Shown: positions 60,101 to 63,870, numbered from the stretch's first letter. The stretch is DNA of 64,000 nucleotides from Hyposmocoma kahamanoa (GCF_003589595.1 NW_020653409.1:2572984-2636983), one strand, 5' to 3'. A program made the numbers and translations. Notes: generated by a model not told the origin, from the letters alone.

Positions 60101-61008
60101 GTCGATTGTATGGTATTTAGGGTGGGCACGGCACCAAGGAGCTCTTAATCTTCCAGCATCATATTTAGATGAAGTGATAATAGACGAAGTAAATGAGTTT
60201 TGAAACAATATATTTTATTTTATTTCATATCTTTTATATTCCCTAAAAAATATTATAACAAGAAATACTGGACCAGATTCCAAAATTGTGTCATAATTCC
60301 ACAGCTCACAGAACCCTTTTAAACTTAAGACACCATTTGGGTAATCATTTTTAACATACACACCACACAAACAAAATTCCAGACAGAAGTTCAAATATTA
60401 AGTATCTACATTAAAAAATAAACATTTTTCAAGATATTTCGAAAACTTGATGACTTACGTATTGGTGCCCATAATATTTTTTGATCGTATTAATGATATC
60501 TATTGATTGAAAGTAGTTTTTGAAGTGGCCGCTCCCAGGTCCATTTTGCCCATTCTCCTTTATTTTTCTTCCGACACAGTCAGGGATCGTGTCGAAAGAA
60601 AACTGCTATTTAAATAAATAAATAAATGTTTGCATTGATTCCAAAGTAAGTAACTAAAGCACTTGTGTTAAGGAAATCGGAAATAATATAGAAAAGTTAG
60701 TTTTTCTGCATTGACCCGGTCGGGGATTGAGCCCGGGGCCTTAAGAGTGACACTGTGAAAACCGATGTGCAAGCCACTCGACCAGGAAGGTCGTCATAGT
60801 TATGGAAATGAAAAAATAAAAATACTATGAACAGTAAAATTATTGTAATCTTGTTACAGACGTGGACGTCCTGCATGTAATACCGAACCCGTTCCCGCCC
60901 GTATGGCACACGCCCGGTGACGACCTTTCCGCCTTGGACTTCAACACAATCGAAAACCTCAACAAGGTCTTCCGCGTGTTCGTGGCCGCGTATTTAAACA
61001 TCTTCTAG
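15488..61008 (+). CDS. QPCT: Glutaminyl-peptide cyclotransferase, complete five-exon gene (span includes introns)
   Basis: This zinc-dependent enzyme of the secretory pathway converts N-terminal glutamine (or glutamate) of peptides to pyroglutamate. Exons are 15488-15577, 18949-19276, 20729-20961, 40301-40526 and 60860-61008. Joined they give exactly 1026 bp, 341 residues plus TAG; animal QCs are about 340-360. All junctions are GT-AG and all phases match (0, 1, 0, 1). Residues 1-20 form a signal peptide. Zinc ligands are Asp143 (GATDSAVP), Glu181 (FFDGEEAF, with catalytic Glu180) and His309 (VWHT). Other active-site signatures are Asp224 ([10 protein letters not shown]), Asp284-Asp285 ([10 protein letters not shown]) and Trp308. 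Introns 3 and 4 are 19.3 and 20.3 kb and full of transposons. No defect is seen. The predicted soluble signal peptide leaves secreted QC versus Golgi isoQC undecided. Confidence 0.95.
15578..17562. other. QPCT intron 1, left part
   Basis: Low-complexity AT-rich intron; no exon-like or repeat structure recognised before the MITE at 17571. Confidence 0.5.
17571..17798 (-). mobile_element. hAT-type MITE copy 2, intact
   Basis: 228 bp with CATTGACTTACAA inverted ends and an exact 8-bp target duplication GATCTACG (17563-17570 and 17799-17806). Inverted relative to copy 1. Confidence 0.95.
18332..18480 (+). repeat. tRNA-headed SINE
   Basis: The head CCTGTAGCTCAGTTAGTTAG resembles a pol III A box region, followed by a B-box-like GTCAAGTCCC. 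The body ends AAACTAGTGGAGTAATTTC; that body block recurs near 55083. An inverted fragment of the head lies at 18232-18260. Not a functional tRNA. Confidence 0.6.
18690..18835 (+). repeat. tRNA-derived SINE family B
   Basis: A tRNA-like head (GTGGTAGCACAATGGTTTG ... GGGCTCGAATCCGG) is followed by a body with ATGTGCGAAATTTTATTTGA. The same head-body order occurs at 31048-31200, so this is a SINE, not a tRNA gene. Confidence 0.75.
18949..19276 (+). CDS. QPCT: QPCT exon 2
   Basis: Codes residues 31-139 and the first base of Gly140. It contains VGTANHKRV, the LGW substrate-side segment and CHYDSKY, which leads into the zinc site. Acceptor TTTGCAG|AGC, donor GTTG|GTGAGT, phase 1. Confidence 0.95.
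19935..20245. repeat. Dispersed segment shared with 40.9-41.46 kb
   Basis: Blocks such as GGATATATACCGA..., TTTGAAAACACGATTC and AAAAAATAAATTCTAAAATA recur, diverged, in the same order in QPCT intron 4, where the copy is interrupted by a hAT MITE. Either a low-copy repeat or an intronic duplication. Confidence 0.7.
20729..20961 (+). CDS. QPCT: QPCT exon 3
   Basis: Codes residues 140-217. It carries zinc ligand Asp143, catalytic Glu180 and zinc ligand Glu181 in FFDGEEAF, then [10 protein letters not shown]. Acceptor TGCCAG|GT, donor ATT|GTAAGT, phase 0. Confidence 0.95.
21302..21817 (+). mobile_element. hAT-like MITE family H, copy 1
   Basis: Ends are CATCGAGTRTATAACC-like and inverse (~33-bp TIRs containing AATAGAGACGAAAT). 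The 8-bp palindromic target duplication TAATATTA lies at 21294-21301 and 21818-21825. No ORF. Other copies are at 37296 and 49892. Confidence 0.88.
21905..22170 (-). repeat. Repeat family A, inverted copy
   Basis: Contains the inverse of the family blocks: GTTCGTCCAGGGAAATACTG, CGCCAAGCAGTAAG, GCAGTGGCACTGCC and CACCAGGTGCACGAC. Confidence 0.7.
22235..22320 (+). repeat. LINE 3'-tail-like fragment
   Basis: Contains TGAGAGGCTTCTGCCCAGCA followed by GTGGGACTATA, a signature of lepidopteran LINE 3' ends. A second such tail is at 37910-38010. Confidence 0.5.
22322..22703. mobile_element. Tc1/mariner-type MITE with ~65-bp inverted ends
   Basis: The ends CAGGGTTATTTTTAAAATAC (left) and its inverse (right) extend with few mismatches through CTAACATCATAAATAACAA. 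TA flanks both ends (22320-22321, 22704-22705). 382 bp, no ORF. Confidence 0.85.
22706..23384. other. Intron 3, no feature seen
   Basis: No coding or repeat structure recognised. Confidence 0.5.
23385..23885 (-). repeat. THAP-transposon remnant, inverted copy
   Basis: Inverse of the segment at 34775-35215, sharing the blocks CAATATGGT, CGAAAGTAAAGCTTA, CCGCTAGATGG and GACAACCGCACCAAAAATAT. Here the coding start is decayed. Confidence 0.6.
23957..24011. repeat. Fragment of MITE family I
   Basis: CAGTAATTGTTCCGGACGAA then TGTCGGACGGAGACC match, diverged, the right end of the intact MITE at 50443-50638. Confidence 0.6.
24475..24640 (-). repeat. LINE 3'-end-like repeat
   Basis: TTTATTGCACATTCAAA ... 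ACAACAGGCGG ... ATTTCTTCCAGGCAACCTTT resembles a segment at 48955-49095 in the same orientation; the poly(A)-like side suggests a retroelement end on the minus strand. Class not certain. Confidence 0.5.
24868..25088. repeat. Foldback repeat family P, copy 1
   Basis: TTTGTTTTTTCAAACAAACC and its inverse flank GTTTCGGGCC...GGTCCCATAGTCACG and its inverse. The right arm extends through AAATATACGCGATTTACATC to CATTTCCTATG. The whole unit can fold on itself. Confidence 0.8.
25640..25915 (+). repeat. Repeat family A copy
   Basis: Block order is the same as at 1010-1325, ending AAGGAGCTCTACAGCTACTA. Confidence 0.75.
25922..26265 (+). mobile_element. Harbinger-like MITE family L, copy 1
   Basis: Inverted ends GGCTCAAGTTATATTGCGGC and ...AATATAAATTGAGCC. 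Flanks are TTA and TTT (a diverged 3-bp duplication). The interior is CpG-rich, with CTTCCGCGGAATTCTCG and GACGCCTGG. Copy 2 at 30335 is similar throughout. Confidence 0.85.
26587..27301 (-). pseudogene. 5'-truncated R1-like LINE, 3' end only
   Basis: The minus-strand frame 27301-26864 encodes the C-terminus of an R1-group ORF2. It has [16 protein letters not shown], then a CHECG...HTLEVC zinc knuckle (C-x2-C, His, Cys), [11 protein letters not shown] and EAAERVRE. The reverse transcriptase and endonuclease are missing. A T run at 26587-26597 on the plus strand is its poly(A) tail. 5' truncation with a 3' tail is the normal result of target-primed insertion. GC-rich compared with the surrounding intron. 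Confidence 0.8.
27490..28580. mobile_element. Element with ~270-bp inverted ends rich in CTAATTACCGTAG
   Basis: Left arm (27490-27760) and right arm (28310-28580) are inverted copies, from CCATTCTCACATTCGGTGTT at the outer edge to TTTGAATAA-like sequence inside. A 12-13-bp motif CTAATTACCGTAG recurs in both arms, often in mirrored pairs. ACGGTAATTAG|CTAATTACCGT-type palindromes lie at 27700-27723 and 28349-28372. No ORF. A foldback repeat sits in the middle. Confidence 0.8.
27883..28037. repeat. Foldback repeat family P, copy 2
   Basis: GGAAATGAAAC...CCGGATTTAAATCGCG and its inverse TTTAAATCCGGAAAAATAG flank TTTCGGGCCCTTTACAGGTC. It lies between the arms of the long-inverted-repeat element. 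Confidence 0.8.
28581..29115. other. Intron 3, no feature seen
   Basis: No coding or repeat structure recognised. Confidence 0.45.
29124..29409 (+). mobile_element. hAT-type MITE copy 3
   Basis: 286 bp with the same ends as copies 1, 2 and 4 and an exact 8-bp duplication GTCGAAAG (29116-29123, 29410-29417). It is about 58 bp longer than copy 2 because of extra sequence around 29250-29335. Confidence 0.95.
29440..29500 (-). repeat. Repeat family A fragment
   Basis: GAGTTCATCCAGGGAAGTAC and TTTCTGCCGCCAAG only. Confidence 0.65.
29510..29900 (+). repeat. Repeat family E, interrupted copy
   Basis: AAGGAGGAGGTTCTCAATTC then GACTG, a GTTGAAAAAGAG block and ATATTCCACCTCTAAGGGTG match the copies near 45620 and 50224. 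The MITE at 29676 sits inside it. Confidence 0.75.
29676..29840. mobile_element. Harbinger-like MITE family M inside repeat E
   Basis: 165 bp. Inverted ends GGGCCGTATTCCAGAACTCT and ...AGAGTTCTAGAATACGACCC. Flanked by TAA on each side (29673-29675, 29841-29843). The empty paralogous site CCTCTAAGGGTG is present at about 50381, which proves the insertion. Confidence 0.92.
29901..30331. other. Intron 3, no feature seen
   Basis: No coding or repeat structure recognised. Confidence 0.45.
30335..30697 (+). mobile_element. Harbinger-like MITE family L, copy 2
   Basis: Ends GGCTCAATTTATATTGCGGC and ...AATGTAAATTGAGCC, with an exact TAA duplication (30332-30334, 30698-30700). Confidence 0.9.
31048..31320 (+). 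repeat. SINE family B with (CAA)n tail
   Basis: Head GGTTCGAATCCGGCCTCG, body GATGTGCGAAATTTAGTTTG and a CAACAACAACAA tail at about 31270-31320. More complete than the copy at 18690. Confidence 0.8.
31321..32007. other. Intron 3, possible LINE tail
   Basis: 31560-31700 contains GAAGTTTAGGCTTGAGCCTC and a run toward AAATAAAG that looks like a retroelement 3' end. The rest is unremarkable. Confidence 0.4.
32008..32545. repeat. Foldback repeat family P, copy 3, containing the assembly gap
   Basis: Left arm GGAAATGAAACTATTTTTCC then GGATTTAAATCGCGTA runs into Ns. After the gap come AACAAATATACGCGATTTAA, ATCCGGAAAAATAGTTTC and GAAAACCTAAGAACTCG, the inverse arm. The hairpin centre was not assembled. 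Confidence 0.85.
32050..32449. other. 400-bp assembly gap (N)
   Basis: Exactly 400 unresolved bases. Translations across it are meaningless. Confidence 0.99.
32988..33245 (-). pseudogene. LINE ORF1-like C-terminal fragment
   Basis: A minus-strand frame without stop from about 33245 to TAG at 32988-32990. It reads ...[20 protein letters not shown]..., then [20 protein letters not shown]. The pattern 'LxSRxNxNxxSF ... WPxGxxxRRFxG' resembles the C-terminus of ORF1 (gag-like) proteins of insect LINEs. It has no start codon, so it is a fragment. The call is from pattern resemblance only. Confidence 0.45.
33376..33670. repeat. Foldback repeat family P, copy 4, with nested tail insertion
   Basis: Arms TTTCTGGATTTAAGTCGCG and TACGCGATTTAAAT / AAATCCGGAAAAATAG. 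The right arm is split at 33543-33641 by a fragment that ends in (TCATT)n. Confidence 0.8.
33543..33641 (+). repeat. Retroelement 3'-tail insertion with TCATT repeats
   Basis: GGGCATTTCATTGCCTGAAA then TAAAAGAT and four to five TCATT units. It interrupts the ATTTAAATCCGG of the foldback arm, with AAAT-like flanks on both sides. Confidence 0.7.
33671..34774. other. Intron 3, no feature seen
   Basis: AT-rich; no coding or repeat structure recognised. Confidence 0.45.
34775..35215 (+). repeat. THAP-transposon remnant with first coding exon
   Basis: From ATG 34790 a short frame reads [13 protein letters not shown]..., then GGISYHRK, and runs into a GTAAT donor-like site at about 34875. C-x4-C near the N-terminus followed by a His about 17 residues later resembles the first half of a THAP zinc finger, as carried by P-element-type transposons. 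The rest is non-coding. An inverted relative lies at 23385-23885. The domain is too short for certainty. Confidence 0.5.
35216..35672. other. Intron 3, no gene
   Basis: 35340-35440 has reiterated GGCAAATA/TTGCCAA-type words (AAATATGGCAAATAAGGCAA and similar). Otherwise unremarkable. Confidence 0.45.
35673..35865 (+). repeat. SINE family C
   Basis: The tRNA-like head CTCCGTGATCGAGTGGCTTG ... GGGATCGATTCCCGC is followed by the body GTTTCCGATTTCCACAACAC. An inverted copy is at 60615-60795. Confidence 0.75.
35875..36150 (-). repeat. Repeat family A, inverted copy
   Basis: GTAGAGCTCCTTGTAAAAGA, GTACTGCCTCCTTACC, GGTACATGGGACTTGTC and CACTGCAACTGCTATGG. Confidence 0.75.
36330..36385 (-). repeat. 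SINE family B head fragment, inverted
   Basis: GCCCGGATTCGCGG ... GGTCAAACCATTAGGCCACC is the inverse of the SINE B head. Confidence 0.6.
36475..36650 (+). repeat. Repeat family A, 5' part
   Basis: GTCGTGCGCCTGATGGTAAG and GCAGTGCCACTCAGAGC through CCATATGCCTGTAATTTCGC, then it stops. Confidence 0.7.
36651..37295. other. Intron 3, no feature seen
   Basis: No coding or repeat structure recognised. Confidence 0.45.
37296..37833 (+). mobile_element. hAT-like MITE family H, copy 2
   Basis: Same ends and interior as copy 1 (CATCGAATATAC... and ...TATATACTCGATG). Shared TTAAAA lies at both borders, but the 8-bp duplication is no longer exact. Confidence 0.85.
37910..38010 (+). repeat. LINE 3'-tail-like fragment
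   Basis: AGAGAGCCGTGCCTAGCAGT then GGGACGTATGATTG matches the tail type at 22235-22320. Confidence 0.5.
38400..39868 (-). mobile_element. Harbinger element copy 2, inverted and truncated
   Basis: Inverse of 10501 to about 12105: terminal CTGTGTGGCCTGACTT at about 39850-39868, the GCATGCCCCGGCAC GC-rich block, the GGTGTTCCAAAACTCAACGA block and the six-unit array. Only the left half of the element is recognisable; its transposase end is missing. Confidence 0.8.
39915..40040 (+). repeat. Repeat family A, 3' part
   Basis: AACACAGTAATGCTCACATT, CTTGGCGGCAGAAATAGG and ACAAGGAGCTCCACTGC. Just left of it (39869-39910), GCGAAAACTTTCGCG...AACTGGGCG resembles the inverse of a segment near 52212. Confidence 0.65.
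40301..40526 (+). CDS. QPCT: QPCT exon 4
   Basis: Codes residues 218-292 plus the first base of codon 293. It has [10 protein letters not shown] (Asp224) and [11 protein letters not shown] (Asp284-Asp285). Acceptor TCGGCAG|GAT, donor AGAA|GTGAGT, phase 1. Confidence 0.95.
40880..41465. repeat. Dispersed segment shared with 19.9-20.25 kb, split by a MITE
   Basis: GAAAACACGATTCTTAAAAA, AAAATAAATTCTGAAATAAA and GCAAAATGAACCGT match intron 2. The interruption is exactly the hAT MITE at 41129-41354. Confidence 0.7.
41129..41354 (+). mobile_element. hAT-type MITE copy 4, intact
   Basis: 226 bp. Exact 8-bp duplication AGTATACG (41121-41128, 41355-41362). Supplies the empty-site sequence CGCTTTAGTC for the Harbinger insertion in copy 1. 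Confidence 0.95.
41520..45181 (+). mobile_element. LINE of the jockey/CR1-like group, apparently full ORF2
   Basis: Starts near a GGGTGTCGTAAGAGGCGACT leader, has ~600 bp of GC-rich 5' sequence, a long uninterrupted ORF and a pure A run of about 30 at 45152-45181. The exact 5' end and target duplication are not clear. Lies sense-oriented in QPCT intron 4. Confidence 0.88.
42117..45056 (+). CDS. LINE endonuclease-reverse transcriptase, intact ORF
   Basis: 979 codons from ATG 42117 to TAG 45054-45056; the frame stays open upstream to at least 42060. The protein nicks target DNA and copies element RNA there. The N-terminal APE-type endonuclease has [27 protein letters not shown] (Asp about 162) and SDHCLI (about 235). 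The reverse transcriptase has [42 protein letters not shown] (about 610), VPQGSILSP (about 668) and catalytic YADD (about 695). The C-terminus has the usual [10 protein letters not shown] and WNSLP...FKRGVKRH motifs. Codon use is GC-richer than the host intron. No stop or frameshift was found. A separate ORF1 is not evident. Jockey-superfamily placement is by overall look; the exact clade is not settled. Confidence 0.9.
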   Translation: MLAQSTNFGRTAVHTPTTKALFKVEFTNIRGLHSNIHAVHQHLETARPEMLFLTETQILCPADSSYLNYPGYMLEESFKAKAGVCLFVRADVCCRRLRHLEDPSFSILGVHVDLGSHCRVYMCLYRSHHGDMETTRLMDHLTRAADDAQAQFPTAELVFLGDFNAHHESWLSSSKTDHAGRTAHTFALTHDLTQLVNQPTRIPDRVGDAPSLLDLLLTSRPAGYRVVVQAPLGTSDHCLISTKVATLLPPPPTVAKRRIWHYASADWDGMRDYFASVPWRQRCFSEVDPTASATAVADEILIGMEYYIPHSDLVSKGRRNRWFNRECAVAVENKQTAYRAWIRGLASDDPNTNSLKTAYNNATRSCKRAYIRADAQRVARVGQELLTHPTGSRSYWRLARAVASNFCQPSLPPLRYSDGNLAHKPQDKADLLANLFAANSCLDDCNAQPPTLPHCGYTMSDIRIRQCDVRTQLQSLDVRKASGPDGIPAIVLRNCAAELTPVLTRLYRLSLSSGRVPDSWREANVQPVPKKGDRSDPHNYRPIAITSIICKVLERILNKQLTQYLEDHSIINDRQYGFRPKRSTGDLLAYLSHIWGEAIDKRGESLAVSLDIAKAFDRVWHKALLSKLPAYGLPAQLCSWIADFLRERRIRVVSDGSISRFVNVNAGVPQGSILSPTLFLLHINDMLPLGNIHCYADDSTVHGGYHGFPAAGRADTDRERSDLVVELNRILELISAWGSSNLVEFNAKKTQVCALTTKLSPFLPMPSLMSTALSPQSSFTLLGMEICCDLNPRSYIESVIKTASRKLGVLNKVRRFFTPDQLCLLYKTQVRSCVEYCSHLWDGSAKYLLDALDKLQRRATRIIGDEEVSSRLEPLQLRRDVASLSAFYRMYHGECSEELFNLIPPSPFLLRSTRAGLRSHRFTTCRIPSRTKRFGGSFLCRTVDKWNSLPAHVFPPSYDMGFFKRGVKRHIVGRQGEGG
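45190..45616. other. Intron 4 segment ending in a polyadenylation-like tail
   Basis: Ends CCTCAATAAACAAAATAGAT followed by nine or so As (to about 45525). This could be the tail of a retrotransposed transcript, but no protein family is recognised in either strand. Confidence 0.4.
45617..45690 (+). repeat. Repeat family E, 5' part
   Basis: TTAACCGACTTCGAAAAAAA then GGAGGAGGTTCTCAATTCG. Confidence 0.75.
45699..48330 (+). pseudogene. Second LINE, decayed endonuclease-reverse transcriptase
   Basis: Broken frames on one strand follow the LINE order. Endonuclease pieces are [19 protein letters not shown] and GGVCIMM (45699-46268); a GGDFNIN segment around 46331 lies out of frame, then IDLIFSN and [10 protein letters not shown] (46437-46709). 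Reverse transcriptase pieces are [23 protein letters not shown] and [12 protein letters not shown] (47160-47540), KAYDRVSYK after an insertion (about 47836), [12 protein letters not shown] and FADDLSVV (47952-48323). At least four frameshifts or stops are present and the C-terminus is lost. AT-rich compared with the LINE just upstream, so it is older or of a different family. Confidence 0.88.
47561..47829. mobile_element. GC-rich MITE inserted in the LINE reverse transcriptase
   Basis: Inverted ends GGCGCATCCACACATGCC and GGCATGTGTGGATGCGCC. The interior has GCCGGCGGC repeats. The reverse-transcriptase frame reads AVGVL to the left and KAYDRV to the right. Target duplication not clear. Confidence 0.88.
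48410..48443. repeat. Hairpin with 16-bp perfect arms
   Basis: AGTCATTCAACCTCTA and its inverse around a 2-bp centre. Followed by GAGGTCGGTTGT, the inverse of a repeat E start, so it may mark a junction of repeats. Confidence 0.75.
48955..49095 (-). repeat. LINE 3'-end-like repeat
   Basis: TTCTTTATTGTTAGCACCAC ... GCGGTCTTTTCGCTTACAG then GATTTCTTCCAGACAACCTT; same family as 24475-24640. Confidence 0.55.
49096..49891. other. Intron 4, no feature seen
   Basis: AT-rich; no coding or repeat structure recognised. Confidence 0.45.
50224..50442 (+). repeat. Repeat family E, uninterrupted copy
   Basis: TTAACCGACTTCAAAAATAG, GTTCTCAATTCGACTG, TTTTGTTGGAAAGAGGG, CGACCTCTAAGGGTGATAAA and TTTTGGTACTCTGTACTGG. 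Carries the empty site for MITE M. Confidence 0.8.
50443..50638. mobile_element. MITE family I, intact, nested
   Basis: Inverted ends of about 38 bp: CTACTCTCGATTTCCGTCCG then ACATCCGTCCGAAACAA, with the inverse at 50601-50638. A diverged fragment is at 23957. Confidence 0.88.
50848..51372. other. Intron 4, no feature seen
   Basis: No coding or repeat structure recognised. Confidence 0.45.
51373..51600 (+). repeat. SINE family D, plus copy
   Basis: The tRNA-like head CTGCCTCTGGCCGAACGGTT ... CAGGTTCGATTCCCGGGC is followed by the body TCGTGAGTTTGGGTGTAATT and GCGGGGCTATGTTGAGTGTG, then a short ATTATTATT tail. Confidence 0.85.
51601..53164. other. Intron 4, no gene
   Basis: At 52211-52260 GCGCCCAGTTACATGAGG...GCTTTCGCG resembles the inverse of 39869-39910, perhaps the end of a further MITE family. 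Rest unremarkable. Confidence 0.45.
53165..53397 (-). repeat. SINE family D, minus copy
   Basis: Near-exact inverse of 51373-51600, including CCCGGGAATCGAACCTGGGA and CCGTTCGGCCACAGAGGCAG, with an AATAATAATAAT tail on its left. Confidence 0.85.
53398..56412. other. Intron 4, long stretch without a recognised gene
   Basis: An ATG-started frame of 104 codons (54701-55015) begins [20 protein letters not shown] and ends LEKILQK; no family or splice context is recognised and it is probably chance. Possible degenerate inverted ends TACAGAGTGTTTTTTTTAA (about 54196) and ...AATAACACCCTCTGTACA (about 55878-55895) may outline an old element. Confidence 0.35.
56416..56979. mobile_element. Harbinger-like MITE family K
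   Basis: 564 bp. Inverted ends AGGTGATTTTCTACCGGCGA and ...GGTGGAAAACCACCT, with the GAGGCGAGAC/GAATTGAAAT blocks shared. TTA duplication at 56413-56415 and 56980-56982. The interior repeats CTCGCG words. Confidence 0.88.
56983..57927. other. Intron 4, no feature seen
   Basis: No coding or repeat structure recognised. Confidence 0.45.
57930..60560 (+). mobile_element. ISL2EU-like DNA transposon, 2.6 kb, nearly intact
   Basis: Inverted ends AAGGAGAATGGGCAAAAT then (after a ~12-bp extra block on the left) GGACCTGG-AGCGGCCACTTC then AAAAAC. TA lies on both sides (57928-57929, 60561-60562), compatible with a 2-bp target duplication. It contains one long transposase with a single frameshift. It ends only 300 bp from the last QPCT exon, in sense orientation. 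Confidence 0.82.
58462..60203 (+). pseudogene. ISL2EU/IS5-type transposase with zinc fingers, one frameshift
   Basis: From ATG 58462 ([10 protein letters not shown]) the first frame runs to TAA 59305-59307; the frame offset by one then continues with [17 protein letters not shown] to TGA 60201-60203. One net indel near 59295-59304 is the only lesion seen. The total is about 580 residues. Zinc motifs are C-x2-C (CITC) with CRPC, then CLFPGC...CDH...CPEH. Next comes a helix-turn-helix-like segment with [20 protein letters not shown], typical of the IS4/IS5-like DDE group. The catalytic triad reads FDGTY (Asp about 59370), LDRGFRD and [12 protein letters not shown] (Glu). The C-terminus adds a SWIM-like CxC...CCxH finger ([16 protein letters not shown]). 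The ISL2EU family name is inferred from this architecture and the 2-bp TA borders. Confidence 0.8.
60615..60795 (-). repeat. SINE family C, inverted copy
   Basis: Inverse of 35673-35865: AACTAAAGCACTTGTGTTAA, CGGGGATTGAGCCCGG and GCAAGCCACTCGACCAGG. It lies 65 bp before the exon 5 acceptor. Confidence 0.75.
60860..61008 (+). CDS. QPCT: QPCT exon 5 (terminal)
   Basis: Completes codon 293 (A|AC, Asn) and codes residues 294-341, then TAG at 61006-61008. Carries [12 protein letters not shown] with zinc ligand His309 and Trp308, and the closing helix [18 protein letters not shown]. Acceptor TTGTTACAG. Confidence 0.95.
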
Positions 61009-61239
61009 CACACGATCCCACTTCGCGAGGGCCCGAAGCGCCTTCGTGCGAAGCCCCCACTCCGGCCGAAGCGACTTCGCGTACCACCGCACCAAGTACG
61101 TGCAACACAGCGCACGTACTGGACGTTACACAGGGTTATTGTTACTTAAAAAACAACGATACTTAAAAACAAAGGTTGTGACGTCACGAACGAACATTGG
61201 TCGTAACGTCATAGCAAAGTTAGTGACTGCGTTCCTAAA

Positions 61240-61245
61240 AATAAA
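61240..61245 (+). promoter_or_regulatory. Candidate QPCT poly(A) signal
   Basis: AATAAA, 232 bp after the stop codon; a second AATAAA is at 61437-61442. Which is used cannot be told from sequence. Confidence 0.5.
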
Positions 61246-61259
61246 AAAGACATTTATTT

Positions 61260-63868
61260 AAGACAAAAAGGGCATTCCACACGGTCAACGATGATATTTA
61301 TTTAACAATAATGATAAATAATGCATATGTAAACTCCTTGTCCTGTCCCTGATCGAATATGATTTATCACAGAATTTATACAATAATATCTACAGAAATT
61401 ATAAATAGGTGGAGGTAGTTACCCTATGTAATGTAAAATAAAACATTTGATATAATTTCTGTGTCGAGTTGTAACTGTAAAATCAATCTAATGTCCCCTG
61501 TAATGAAATACAAATAATTTATTTTAAATGATACGGTATATTTTTTTTAAATTATATACTAGATTATTTTTTTATTACAAAAAAGAGTAACTGTGAAAAG
61601 GACTATTAAGTTTACAAAGACAGTGGCGGTATATCGCGTTACAGCTTAATAATTTAATATGCCATGTCCGATTTTTAATTAGAGATAAGAAACTGACAAA
61701 CATTAGTAACACTTTACACAAAAATAAAGTTGCTATGATGCTATGTTTATTGCATAGTGATGCGTTTGGTTGTTTTTCTTTTTTTATTCATTTATAAACA
61801 TAACAGAATTGATTGGGTGTGATATAATTGTACTGTGTCACAAAAACCAAGTTTGGTTGTACGGTACTGCCACTCGTCAGCTAGTACAAAGTATACATTA
61901 TATTTAACAGTAAGTTGTAGCTGTTATAAAGTATTCTAAATTATCAACTCGGCAAACTCTTCTTAATTTAGTTGTCTTGATGAACTCAGTGAAACAGAAT
62001 CACTTCAAATTAATTGTTTAGATTCTTAACTATTAATCTGGTAAATAATGTTTAAGAGTTCTATTGAATGTCAGGAGTTACTCCACTAGGTTGTTATAAT
62101 TATGAATACAAAGATTCGAACCAACGTCTTCTAGCAAACCGTGCCAGACACTATGCCAACTAAGCCACGGAACGAATCAGCGGACCTCACGAATTTATCT
62201 ATGTGCTTGTTTTGTAGGAACTTTGTATCTAGTTTTTAACGACTTTTTAGCCGTAGTATCTATGAGAAATCTTCCGAACCGCCAAGATCGAAGGAATTTT
62301 TTCTAAGTATTCGATTTCTGTATTAATAATTATAACTAATATTTAATTTACTTAGTCTTTATGATATTTGAGGCTATCAGCGAAAATGAGTGTAATCCTC
62401 ATTTAATTTTTTTTTATACAATATTATTTTAAATGATACTAAAGTACATAATTAATTTACCTATATTTGGATGCTATTTTCATATAAAAAATAATAATAA
62501 TTATGTCCTTTAATATCATTTAAAGTATATTGTAGAAAAAAAAGTGGGTTACACCATATTTTTGCGCTGATAGCCCCATTTAGTCTATATACACTTCTAT
62601 CATTATATATTTCCGGTATTCGTGATTTTTTTTACAAATAATATTTGCATCGATTAATAATAATAATTACTTTGATTACTTACAGAGTGAATCAGTGAAG
62701 TCGATTCTTTAAGACGCTATTTTTAGTTAAATTAAAAACTGGCAACCCATTAAACGTCAGTTTACTATCTCTAATTAAAGAAAGTATGTAGCGTGTCTTA
62801 AGTTATGACGCTTTTCAACGTTGTGGCGTTAGTTATTTTTGCTATCGCATCACATGTGGCACAGAAGTATTTATTTATATTTCTTTGCCATGCCTTGTTT
62901 TATTTTATTTTGATTAAGTACAATTATACAAAATAAATGAAATTAATATATATGTATATACGACGAAGAGATATTATATAATAGGCATCACATTTATATT
63001 TTTAAATATAACGACCTTATTTACTGTGAATTTTAATGCTATTTACTACTGGTTACTTGTATTTTATTGGGTGTTTAAATTATATTGTTTATAGTTTTAA
63101 TAACTTATATATTGTTGTTTATATTGATGTTAATACTATTCTGCGTATACTTTTATGGCTATTTAAAGCCTATGCCTTTAGGTTTATAATTTTTTTTTTA
63201 TTTCAACAAATTTTGCTATAATTGGACCCAAATGATTACAGAAGAATTACATCTATTTTCTTATAACTTTTTCAGTTTTTCAGAGTTCAAATGTAGTAAA
63301 AACCACATGCTTGCTTTTATAACATTCCTGTGTTGTATATTGGCGTATAGATATAGCGTGTAGTTGCCTCTTATTTGTATTACCATACAATCTCACGCAT
63401 GTCCATCTTTTTAATAGGTTTTTACCTAATATCTTTGTGAGTGGACTTTGTTTTCCACAAATCACCACTTCGTAGTGGGAATGGGGATTTGTGGAATAAA
63501 CCACCTCTTTCACTTCCCCCGCTTGCCGCAATGTTTTCTACGCCCGTTTATTCTGGCCCTTTTTAAACGCGTACTCCGTTGTTTAAATATGTACGAGGTC
63601 GAACTTTCCCCGTTTCCCTTTTTTTCGCCATATTTTTATTATTATAAGACCTTCTTATGTATAGTACTATTTTCTTGTTGAAGTAATAAAGACAATAGTA
63701 CATTTATTTGTTCCTAACTCAGGTTGTGTGAATTATGTATGCGATTTTATTAATTACTATATTTTCTGAGATTTTTATAATAGTAAGCTTAAATTGTAAA
63801 TAGTAATGTTGATTATGTAACGTATATTTCTAAACAGAAACAAATTAAATATGTGATTTCATTATTAT
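61260..63868. other. Intergenic AT-rich region after QPCT
   Basis: No coding sequence recognised except the tRNA-like piece listed separately. Confidence 0.5.
62114..62172 (-). repeat. tRNA-like SINE head
   Basis: On the minus strand: GTGGCTTAGTTGGCATAGTG ... GTTGGTTCGAATC, A-box and B-box like, but no 3' half able to close an acceptor stem. A retroposed tRNA-like fragment rather than a gene. Confidence 0.55.
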
Positions 63869-63870
63869 AG

